From CAYRFQ01 sp964423615 (lineage in GTDB: Bacteria; Planctomycetota; Planctomycetia; Gemmatales; Gemmataceae): a stretch of 64,000 nt of DNA. Below are positions 27,065 through 34,970 of the stretch, piece after piece. Position 1 is the stretch's first letter, and every line of letters begins with the position of its first letter. The position numbers and the translations under genes were made by a program. A model generated the notes under the pieces. The model was not told the DNA's origin. It saw nothing but the letters and a program-made list of their open reading frames with translations, and made no database searches. The stretch spans positions 124,001 through 188,000 of the forward strand of contig CAYRFQ010000001.1 of assembly GCA_964423615.1 (NCBI GenBank). The letters are read 5' to 3'.

Positions 27065-28603
27065 TCACCCCAACATCTTCAACTTGTCTTCGAACTGACG
27101 AAATCCATGTTCGTAGGCTGCACCCCATTGCGGATTGGGATCAACAGGCTCCCCAAATTGGACCATTGTCGTAACGGCATGGGCTACTGTGAAGGGATCA
27201 TCGACACCGTCTTGTCTGCGAAGGTGAGTTTCAAGAGCCGCTAAGGCCGTCACTGCTGCACCCAAGGCGGGACCTTCGTCAGATTGCAAACGCTCGAGTC
27301 GTCGGTTCAATACAGTTGCGAGGATTTCGCACATCAGTTCACTTTTGGCGATTCCACCAGAGACGGTGATACGCGAGATTTGTTGCCCGTTCTCTTCGTG
27401 GGCGCGAACTCCCAGAGCGATTAGATACGCAATGGCCTCCAACGAGACACGGAACTGCATTCCGATGTCGGCAGGCTGAGTTGGTATCCATTTCAACTGG
27501 GCGGTCTTGACCCCAAGAGAAGGTTCTGGAGCGATGAAAGGAAGTACGAAGTGTTCGTTGGCACCAGCAGGACATTTCCGAGCCTCGGTTTCGAGGAACT
27601 TCCAGTTTGGCGTTTCCCCGACAACCCGATCGAGGAACTGAGCTCCGTTGTTGTAGCATCGCATCCACAGGTACGGACCCCAGTTGAGTTTCATCGAGTC
27701 GAGGGAGTCCGTCTGTGGTGGCTCCATGGCAGAAGAATTGACGACTGCGGAGTTGCCGAGGATGATCGCCATTTGTCCGGCATCGACGGCTCCACCTCCG
27801 ATCAATCCAGCTTGTTGGTCGTCAGACGTCGGAAACACAAAAGGTGCAGCGTCGGGAGTGACTCCAAGGTCTTCGGCCAGTCCCCTTCGCAAGCGACCGA
27901 CCGGTTCACTCTGGTCAACGATGCGAGGGAGTTGAGCCCAAGCCAGTTCACGATACTCTGTACTTTCGAGTGCTTCGAGCATTCCCCGACACCATGTGTT
28001 CGTGCGAAGATTCATGACGCCTGTCGATGCTGCCGAGGAAACGCTCGTGACGTCAAAATTCCCGGTGAGGTACCCAGCTGCCAGAACGCCGTGAGTACCG
28101 ATCTTGTACGTTCGGGTCCAGTCTTCCTTCGAGAGATGGACCTCATCTTTGACGAGATGGCTCAAACTATAACGAATGGCCCATGGTCCCCCTATGTGTC
28201 CGCGAACCTTCTCTTGTCCCCCGAGGCGTTCGAGCCCGCGCTTGTGATAGTCGGCTAACGTATGGTCGTTCCAACAAATCGCTCGTCGGACTTGCAGCTT
28301 GTCCGAGTCTATCCGACCCGCAGTATGATGGGTTGCTGAAATCCCTCCAGCGAGCCAATGGTGTAGTCGATTCAACTCAAGCAGTTGGTTAGCGATTCCA
28401 CGGGTGCTGGCATAGGCTTGGCCTTCGAGTTGCATCAAGTTCAGTTCGGCCACACCGTCTTCGGTCCATAAATCCGTCGGCAGCCGGACGTCAACGAGGA
28501 CGTTTCCCCCCAAGTCAAACGCCAAACACTTCACGGCACCTGTACTGAAATCCCAACCAGTGATTATCGCATCTTGGTGCAGATATCGTGGCGACTCGGC
28601 CAT
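27065..28603 (-). CDS. FGGY-family carbohydrate kinase, xylulokinase-like
   Basis: A 512-residue sugar kinase of the FGGY/actin fold. The N-terminal phosphate loop is GWDFSTGAVKCLAFDL; substrate-side features include ICWNDHTLADYH, and the second ATP motif is VFPTSDDQQAGLIGGGAVD with AIILGNSAVVN. The C-terminal ITVSGGIAKSELMCEILATV and GPALGAAVTALAAL complete the fold. It most resembles D-xylulose kinases, but FGGY substrate calls by eye are unreliable. No sugar transporter or isomerase is adjacent. Confidence 0.88.
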   Translation of the reverse strand: MAESPRYLHQDAIITGWDFSTGAVKCLAFDLGGNVLVDVRLPTDLWTEDGVAELNLMQLEGQAYASTRGIANQLLELNRLHHWLAGGISATHHTAGRIDSDKLQVRRAICWNDHTLADYHKRGLERLGGQEKVRGHIGGPWAIRYSLSHLVKDEVHLSKEDWTRTYKIGTHGVLAAGYLTGNFDVTSVSSAASTGVMNLRTNTWCRGMLEALESTEYRELAWAQLPRIVDQSEPVGRLRRGLAEDLGVTPDAAPFVFPTSDDQQAGLIGGGAVDAGQMAIILGNSAVVNSSAMEPPQTDSLDSMKLNWGPYLWMRCYNNGAQFLDRVVGETPNWKFLETEARKCPAGANEHFVLPFIAPEPSLGVKTAQLKWIPTQPADIGMQFRVSLEAIAYLIALGVRAHEENGQQISRITVSGGIAKSELMCEILATVLNRRLERLQSDEGPALGAAVTALAALETHLRRQDGVDDPFTVAHAVTTMVQFGEPVDPNPQWGAAYEHGFRQFEDKLKMLG

Positions 28604-28688
28604 CAGACCTTCTCCATCAAAGGACTTCGAAACAGGAAAGGAAAACCCAAACCAACTCTCGTGGGTTAAGAAGAGAATATCTTAGAAG

Positions 28689-29545
28689 GTGGAGATTTGT
28701 CAGGCAAATCTCGGAGTCAGTTGGTCAAAGTCGTCTCTGGCGGCATGGAAGCTCGCGTTTTTGCGACGTTCTCCATACGGTACAACAACGAAATATCGTC
28801 ATCGCTCACGTCATCGACGGTTCATCCCGACTAGGTGTTCAGTGTGCAATGTTCAGACCGCAGTTACATCTGGAACTTGGAATTCTCAACCAACTACGAC
28901 GCCAATCTTATCCTTCGAGCCCTGGAGTACGACGTTCGGCATCGTGTAAGCAATCCCACCTTACGCATGGAGAGTACGATCCTATTATTGTCGCCGAAAG
29001 CGGATCATTACTCCTTTCAGGGAGGACTCGAAGGCCGAGTTGCCGGTAAAGATCAAAGTTTGCTGTTTCGTTATAAAGGGATTCGGTTGTGGCAACTTTC
29101 TCCGGCCAATATCATCCAAAGTGGCGTCGGCGTTCTTCCTTTGGCTCCCGCGACGAATGTGCAAGCCACTGACTTACCGGACGTGCTTCGGCAAATGAAC
29201 GAACGATTCACGAACGAATGTGATTACTCCGAAATCGCATCTTTTTGGATGGTTTCCGAGATTTTAGCCGGATTCAAGTTCCCCAATGCGGTCATCACAC
29301 CACTGATTATGGAAGAGAAAAGCTCAAAGAATCTTCGACTTACCAAGCCATCCTCAAAGATGAACGTCAAGAAGAGTCTTTCAACGAAGTCCAATTTATT
29401 ACGTTTGGGGCGACGCAACTGAGGCGACCCAGGACCGGAGATCGCTACTGCCGTCCAATCTCTTCAATCGAAAGACGTTGTTGAGCGGATGCTCGGCAGG
29501 CTCTTCGACACCAAGAATTGGGAGGGATGGCTCGTTGAGAAGTGA
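28689..29545 (+). pseudogene. Decayed Rpn/PDDEXK-type nuclease-transposase gene
   Basis: Reading across frames rebuilds a typical Rpn/YhgA-like PDDEXK protein of the kind common in planctomycetes and cyanobacteria. The core is intact in one frame (IWNLEFSTNYDANLILRALE, STILLLSPKADHYSFQGGLE, VLPLAPATNVQATDLPDVLR). It then shifts near 29320 into KLKESSTYQAILKDERQEE and shifts back for NLLRLGRRN. An in-frame TGA at 29420 interrupts GDPGPEIATAVQS, and the normal tail ERMLGRLFDTKNWEGWLVEK runs to a stop at 29543-29545. The 5' part before 28835 is also frame-broken. It ends nine bases before recN and converges with it. Confidence 0.8.
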
Positions 29546-29554
29546 TCCCACTGC

Positions 29555-31249
29555 TCACCATTTCGCCCGTGCAGCTTCGAGCATGGCAGCAACTTCCTGG
29601 CGAGTCGTTTCGCCGCGTGATTCACCTCGGAGCATGCTCGCCAGTTCGTCGAGACGTTCTGGTTCGTCCAGTCGCTCGATCGTCGTGGTCGTACGTTTGC
29701 CCGCCTTTGTTTTTCGAATAGTCCACTGGTTGCGGGCATAGCTAGCGACCTGCGGCAAGTGAGTCACGCAAATGACCTGGTGTGTTTGGCCGAGCGCCGC
29801 AAGTTTTTCACCCACGACGTCACCAAGTCGTCCACCGACGTTGGAGTCTATTTCGTCGAAGATCATCGTCCCGACGTGATCCTGGGCAGCCAGGACGGAT
29901 TTGAGGGCTAACATCGTTCGGGACATCTCGCCGCCGCTAGCTACTTTGCGAAGCGGACGAGCCGGTTCGCCTTTGTTAGCCGCGAGCATCAACTCCAGAT
30001 ATTCGAGGCCGTGAACGGGAACTTCAGCTTGGTCAGGACTCTCCGCCAAATCGACGGGTTCGAGAACGGCCTCGAGTCGTGCCTCTTTCATTCCCAAATC
30101 GGCTAAATGCTTTTGAACTGTCGAGACGAGTTTCTTGGCGACTTTCTTGCGTTGGGTCCTGAGGTCTTGACCAGCCAATTGGACTTTCTGGTAGGCGGCG
30201 GCGAGTTGCTCTTCGACGCTTTCTAGATCATCCTCCGCTTGTTGTAAGAATGCTTCTTTTTCGTCGAGTTCGGTGTGATACGCGATGAGCGCGTCGACCT
30301 CGCGTTGGTATTTCACTTCAAGTTTGTTGATGAGGTCGAGCCGGTCCTCGACTTCGGCCAAGCGTTGCGGGTCGGCCTCCCAGTCGTTAGCCAGGTTACG
30401 CATGGTAGCGGCGATGTCCTGGATGTCAGAAGACAGGCCCAACAAACGATCCGTCAAATCCTTAATTTCGTGGATGCCGTTCCACTCTTCGGCGGCGCGT
30501 TGTACTTTACCGAGCAGTTCGAAGATCGAACCCTCGTCTTCGTACAACGTTCCACACGCCGACTCGGCAAACTCGGTGAGCGAGAACGCGTTGCTCAGCC
30601 GCTCTCGCTGTTGGAGCAGTTCTTCTTTCTCACCCGAGATCAGGTTCGCATTGTCGAGTTCTTCTCGTTCGAAACGGACGAGGGAAAGCTCTCGTTGGCG
30701 TTGTTCTCGCGTCGACATTAGTTCGCTCCGCTTGAGACGGACAGCACGAAAAGTTTCAGCTTCTTTCTGGTATTTCGCTTTGTACTTGCCGAGTCCTCCG
30801 AAAGCATCGAGTAGTTGCAGCTGATAACCAGGATCGAGTAACGCGTGACTTTCGCGTTGCCCGTGAATTGTGACGAGGACTGTACCGATTTGGCGGAGTG
30901 TGCTGAGACTCACAGGCATTTCGTTGACGTAGGCGGAGGACCTTCCGGCTTTGGTCAAACGACGCATAAGAACGACTTCGTTGTCTTCGAAATGCCCATC
31001 GAGTATTTGTTCTACGGCGACCCGAAGTTCAGTGCGTCCGAGTTCAAACCGACCTACGACCCGAAGTTCTTCGTTGCCGGCACGTATCAACTCGGCATTC
31101 CCCCGCTCACCCAGAAGTAGCCCCAAGGCCGAGAGTAGTAACGTCTTGCCAGCACCGGTCTCTCCGGACCAAGCGCAAAAGCCAGATTCGAGTTCGACCC
31201 GCACGTCTTCTATTAACGCTAAATTCTGTACAGTGAGTTCTCGGAGCAT
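29555..31249 (-). CDS. recN: DNA repair protein RecN
   Basis: SMC-like ATPase used in double-strand break repair, 564 residues. Walker A is GETGAGKTLLLSALGLLLGE near the N-terminus, followed by a long central coiled-coil region (about 150-380). The signature motif is ASGGEMSRTMLALKS and Walker B is MIFDEIDSNVGGRLG, then VICVTHLPQVASYA. Everything needed for function is intact. In many bacteria recN is under LexA control, but no operator was identified here. Its convergent neighbour is a decayed gene. Confidence 0.96.
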   Translation of the reverse strand: MLRELTVQNLALIEDVRVELESGFCAWSGETGAGKTLLLSALGLLLGERGNAELIRAGNEELRVVGRFELGRTELRVAVEQILDGHFEDNEVVLMRRLTKAGRSSAYVNEMPVSLSTLRQIGTVLVTIHGQRESHALLDPGYQLQLLDAFGGLGKYKAKYQKEAETFRAVRLKRSELMSTREQRQRELSLVRFEREELDNANLISGEKEELLQQRERLSNAFSLTEFAESACGTLYEDEGSIFELLGKVQRAAEEWNGIHEIKDLTDRLLGLSSDIQDIAATMRNLANDWEADPQRLAEVEDRLDLINKLEVKYQREVDALIAYHTELDEKEAFLQQAEDDLESVEEQLAAAYQKVQLAGQDLRTQRKKVAKKLVSTVQKHLADLGMKEARLEAVLEPVDLAESPDQAEVPVHGLEYLELMLAANKGEPARPLRKVASGGEMSRTMLALKSVLAAQDHVGTMIFDEIDSNVGGRLGDVVGEKLAALGQTHQVICVTHLPQVASYARNQWTIRKTKAGKRTTTTIERLDEPERLDELASMLRGESRGETTRQEVAAMLEAARAKW

Positions 31250-31310
31250 TGTCGCTTGTGGTTAAGACTAGTGGGAGAGCCGAGGGAGATTCATCTCTGG
31301 TCTTTATAAC

Positions 31311-31444
31311 GACTCCCAACAAAAGTGATCGGATGCATCGTTGGGGTCTGTCTTGGGTGCGAGGCCAGACCTCGCGGTCCACTCTTGTGGGGGAGTCCTG
31401 GCTTCTACATCGGATACAAGGAAACGTTTATCCGAGGAGCCAGG
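31311..31444. ncRNA. Candidate structured element of four consecutive hairpins
   Basis: Within 134 bases upstream of recN, four inverted repeats follow each other. CCCAAC (31315-31320) pairs with GTTGGG (31340-31345) and the stem extends to flanking GAC/GTC. GCGAGG (31359-31364) pairs with CCTCGC (31370-31375). CCAC (31379-31382) pairs with GTGG (31387-31390). CCTGGCT (31397-31403) pairs with AGCCAGG (31438-31444), enclosing CGGATA/TATCCG. This suggests a folded RNA or a palindromic mobile repeat. The strand and function are unknown; it does not match a riboswitch class I know. Confidence 0.4.
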
Positions 31445-31495
31445 CGTTAGGTCTTTGCCCTGATCATTTTCCTTCGCGTCCAATGTCCTGGCCAA

Positions 31496-31972
31496 TCAGG
31501 AACAGATTCCGACGTCTCTCAGAATTTTTGAAACCAATTTTCGCGAACCTGTCTCTATCATAGTGTTAAGTATGTGAGGATGAGAATGTTGCAGCCTGTT
31601 GACATCATACGTCAACTCGTGGTAACTTTGCAGATGAGGATGGCTGGTCGACCCAAATCCTTTGTCACCCTTGGTTTCAACCCGTGACCAGTATTCTCGG
31701 TTGAAGTTAATAAAAACATCGCTCTGCTCATCTTCTTCAACAAAATCTTGTATTGACCAAATGGTGCTCACCAACAGACAAAGTCCAGGTTGGCTATCGG
31801 GCCTGCACAAAAAAGTTTTCGGCTGCCGACAAACAAACACTGAAGAATCCTTCGAATGAAAGTTTAGGAATTGCAGCTTTGCAGCTACATTGTAACCTTT
31901 CTTTCGTAAGACAAATGCGTTGTCTTTGAGGGCTAAACGCCGCATTCCATGCCACCATTTAGTTGGGCTCAT
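31496..31972 (-). CDS. Hypothetical protein, doubtful
   Basis: An open frame of 158 codons from ATG to stop in an otherwise gene-free 850-bp space. The composition is protein-like but I recognise no domain, signal peptide or membrane helix, and no strong ribosome binding site precedes it. A possible gene, equally possibly a chance frame. The rest of 31250-32099 holds the hairpin element and the pilM promoter region. Confidence 0.3.
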   Translation of the reverse strand: MSPTKWWHGMRRLALKDNAFVLRKKGYNVAAKLQFLNFHSKDSSVFVCRQPKTFLCRPDSQPGLCLLVSTIWSIQDFVEEDEQSDVFINFNREYWSRVETKGDKGFGSTSHPHLQSYHELTYDVNRLQHSHPHILNTMIETGSRKLVSKILRDVGICS

Positions 31973-32099
31973 GAAAACTTCTGAATTGACTGAAGCCGAC
32001 CAACAATCAGTTTTGACCGTTCGTACTTTTGAGATTGATTAGACCGAATATAGATAATTATTCTTGACAGACTGAGTGAGTCTTTGGAGATCATAGCGA

Positions 32100-34865
32100 A
32101 TGGCCACTAAACAACCCGGTATATGGGGAATTGATCTTGGTCAATGTGCCCTCAAAGCCGTCCGAATGGAAAACATCGATGGCAAGGTCACGGCCACTGC
32201 ATTCGATTATATCGAGCACCCAAAAATCCTCAGTCAGCCCGATGCTGACCCCGATGAACTCACACGACAAGCGCTCGAACAGTTTCTCTCTCGAAACGAA
32301 CTTAGGGGTGACCATGTCGCCATCAGCGTCCCCGGTCAAAGTGGGCTGACGCGATTCGTGAAGCTGCCCCCCGTGGAAGAAAAGAAAATCGACGACATCG
32401 TTCGTTTTGAGGCTAAGCAACAAATTCCGTTTCCGCTCGAAGAGGTCATTTGGGATTACCAGAAAATCAGCGCTGGTACGGTCAGCGGCGACTTTGCGAT
32501 GGAAACAGAGATTGGCCTGTTCGCCATCAAGAAGGACATGGTCTACCGAGCCATCCAACAGTTCCAAGAAGTCAACATCGAACTACACTGTATCCAGATG
32601 GCTCCGCTGGCTTTGTGTAATTTCGTCGCCTACGAATTCCTGAAATCCGATTCGGCCGAAGGTGCCAGTGACGCGGAGGGCGAAGCTGGTGAACCCCGAC
32701 CCGAAGAAGGAGTCGTGAGCGAAAAACTTCTCAACAAAGGGCGAGCCCCCAAAACGGAGAAACAGACCGAAGCTCCGAGTGTTCCCGAAGGCCATTGTGT
32801 CGTTGCCCTGGACATCGGAGCTGACAATTCCAACCTCGTCATCACCGACGCCAGCAAAATCATCTGGCAGCGCGCCATTCCCCTTGGAGGAAGTCACTTC
32901 ACTCGAGCCCTGACGAAAGAACTGAAACTGACATTCGCCAAAGCCGAACATGTCAAACGTAATGCCATCAAGTCTCCCGACTTGAAGAAAATTTTGACCG
33001 CCTTGCGGCCTGTTCTCAACGATTTCGTCAATGAAGTTCAACGTTCCTTGACGTTCTTTACGAATACCCATCGAGACGCCAAAGTCGCCTACATGGTTGG
33101 TCTGGGCAATGCTTTCCGTTTGCCTGGCCTTCAGAAATTCTTGCAAGAAAAACTCGGCATAGAAGTTCGCAAGCTCCAAACGCTTCACCGAGTCGAGGGA
33201 GAAGAGGTCACGAAAGCGCCCCAGTTTACCGAGAACGTGATGAGCTTCGCGGTGGCTTACGGTCTTGCCCTTCAAGGTTTGAAGTTGAGCAAGATTAAAA
33301 CCAATTTGTTACCCCAAGAAATTCACCGAGAACGGTTCATCCGCGAGAAAAAACCTTGGGTCGCTGCCACAGCGGCTGTGATCCTTTTTGGGGTCTTCAT
33401 TCAACTCTTCGGACTCGGCGTGCTTTACAACAAGTGGCTCGGTGAGAAGGTGAAAACAGTACCCAGTGCGCAGGGACCGTTGGGAGAGATCTCGGGGAAC
33501 AAGCAAGCTTACGACGAGGTCAAAAACAAGACCGCCAATCGTAAAGAAATCATCAAACAACTAGCGGTTGGTGGCCCCGAGCGGTTCAACTGGGACTGGA
33601 TCATTCGGTACATCAACGACTGCTTGCCTCGTCCGGACGGAAAGAAATTGTCCCATTTGACGGCTTACAACGTCGAGGCCTACGACAAATATTGGGTCAA
33701 CAACAAGAATGCTCAGAAAGCATACTACGAGTGGATGTTGACCCAACTGAACCCTAATCCCGACGTCGATAAACAAGACAAAGAGGAAGACATCAAGGAA
33801 GAAATACGGATCGCTGAGTTTTACAAACAACATCTTGTCGAAGTCAACGTCGAAGGCGTGGACTTCATCTACACGGATGATCTCAGTATTTTCTTCGATA
33901 AAATTTCGAAAGATAATCTCATCAAGGATTATATCGATGCGGAAGATTTGAAGCGCATCGAGAACCAAAAAGAGCAACTGCCGAAAAAGGGCTGGCTTGT
34001 GGCGATACGAGGTTTTACCTATCACAAAGACAAAGCTCAATTCGTGTACGACACCTACGTGGAGAACCTTCGGAGGCCTCTGGCGAAAGGTGTGGAAGAC
34101 ATCAAACTAGATGGGCCGCTTCACGAATGGGTCACTGGGAAAAAGAAAGTTGATCCAAACGCGAAACAATCAGAATCCACCTCATCTGAAGATCAATCTC
34201 CGACTGCCACCTCACCCGAGTCAGAACCTTCTGCTTCCACACCTCCAATCGCACCGGGAGGAGAAGAGGATCCAACAGCACCAAAAACTCCAGACAAACG
34301 AATCGGCTACGTTGTCTTGTACAAGTACAAAACCATCGAGAACCCTTCTCCTGGGATTCTGAATTTGGCTCAATCGAGTCCATTGCGAGAGTTGACGACG
34401 AAATTAGTTGATGCAGCAGGAGCGAACCCCGGTGGGTCGGGACCTGGCATGCCTGCGGGAGAAGGAATGCCGGGTGGTGGTGGTGGACCTGGAGTGCCTG
34501 GGGGTGAGGGTGGAAACGCAGCGGCGCCACCCGACCCTCGATCGACTTGGGCGAACATCGGCACCATTGCCATGCAAGCCCTGGGTCTGCCTAGCGCTTC
34601 AACGGGTCCAGGGGGCCCGGGTGGCGCACCTGGACCAGGTGGTGCAAACGAAGGCCTCAATCCAGGTGGACCAGGTGGACCAGGTGGACCAGGAACCGGG
34701 CAGGGCCCCGCACAACCCACAGCTCCGCTCGATAAAATTCCACGCGCCCCCAGAACGGAATTTGTGATTGTTTTTGTGTGGCAGGAACCTGTCGTTGGCT
34801 TCGCTGAGGGAGCTGACGGAGAAAACGCAGAAGTTTCAGGGGGCGTGCCAGGGGCCTTTCAGTAA
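32100..34865 (+). CDS. PilM-PilN-type fusion with collagen-like loops
   Basis: A 921-residue protein. Residues 1-395 form the actin-like PilM fold of type IV pilus assembly: GIDLGQCALKAVRM, VAISVPGQSG, PFPLEEVIWDYQ, ALDIGADNSNLVI and MVGLGNAFRLPGL, with a linker insertion at about 182-226. Residues 400-406 read KTNLLPQ, the PilN NLLP signature that PilM normally binds in trans, followed by a membrane helix (421-443) and a large extracytoplasmic part. A Gly/Pro collagen-like stretch lies at about 774-872, ending in FVIVFVWQEP. I infer a natural PilM-PilN fusion. GGAGA lies nine bases before ATG 32100. First gene of a three-gene operon. Confidence 0.87.
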   Translation: MATKQPGIWGIDLGQCALKAVRMENIDGKVTATAFDYIEHPKILSQPDADPDELTRQALEQFLSRNELRGDHVAISVPGQSGLTRFVKLPPVEEKKIDDIVRFEAKQQIPFPLEEVIWDYQKISAGTVSGDFAMETEIGLFAIKKDMVYRAIQQFQEVNIELHCIQMAPLALCNFVAYEFLKSDSAEGASDAEGEAGEPRPEEGVVSEKLLNKGRAPKTEKQTEAPSVPEGHCVVALDIGADNSNLVITDASKIIWQRAIPLGGSHFTRALTKELKLTFAKAEHVKRNAIKSPDLKKILTALRPVLNDFVNEVQRSLTFFTNTHRDAKVAYMVGLGNAFRLPGLQKFLQEKLGIEVRKLQTLHRVEGEEVTKAPQFTENVMSFAVAYGLALQGLKLSKIKTNLLPQEIHRERFIREKKPWVAATAAVILFGVFIQLFGLGVLYNKWLGEKVKTVPSAQGPLGEISGNKQAYDEVKNKTANRKEIIKQLAVGGPERFNWDWIIRYINDCLPRPDGKKLSHLTAYNVEAYDKYWVNNKNAQKAYYEWMLTQLNPNPDVDKQDKEEDIKEEIRIAEFYKQHLVEVNVEGVDFIYTDDLSIFFDKISKDNLIKDYIDAEDLKRIENQKEQLPKKGWLVAIRGFTYHKDKAQFVYDTYVENLRRPLAKGVEDIKLDGPLHEWVTGKKKVDPNAKQSESTSSEDQSPTATSPESEPSASTPPIAPGGEEDPTAPKTPDKRIGYVVLYKYKTIENPSPGILNLAQSSPLRELTTKLVDAAGANPGGSGPGMPAGEGMPGGGGGPGVPGGEGGNAAAPPDPRSTWANIGTIAMQALGLPSASTGPGGPGGAPGPGGANEGLNPGGPGGPGGPGTGQGPAQPTAPLDKIPRAPRTEFVIVFVWQEPVVGFAEGADGENAEVSGGVPGAFQ
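34662..34693 (+). repeat. In-gene 9-bp tandem repeats coding for Gly-Gly-Pro
   Basis: Three perfect CCAGGTGGA units and a partial fourth encode consecutive Gly-Gly-Pro triplets within the collagen-like loop of the PilM-type gene. The in-frame nine-base unit should permit length change without a frameshift. Confidence 0.8.
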
Positions 34866-34883
34866 CAGTCATGAACAGAAGTC

Positions 34884-34923
34884 AGAAGGTCAAAACAACC
34901 ACGCTTTGGTCTTCTACTTTTTT
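34884..34923 (+). terminator. Intercistronic hairpin with T-run
   Basis: AGAAGGTCAAA at 34884-34894 pairs with TTTGGTCTTCT at 34905-34915 apart from two central mismatches, followed by ACTTTTTT. It sits between the first and second genes of the pilus-like operon, so it may act as a partial terminator or an RNA-stabilising element. Confidence 0.5.
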
Positions 34924-34970
34924 CTTAGTCAAACAAATCGTCCTTCATCCCTCCAGAAGGTGTGAGCAAT

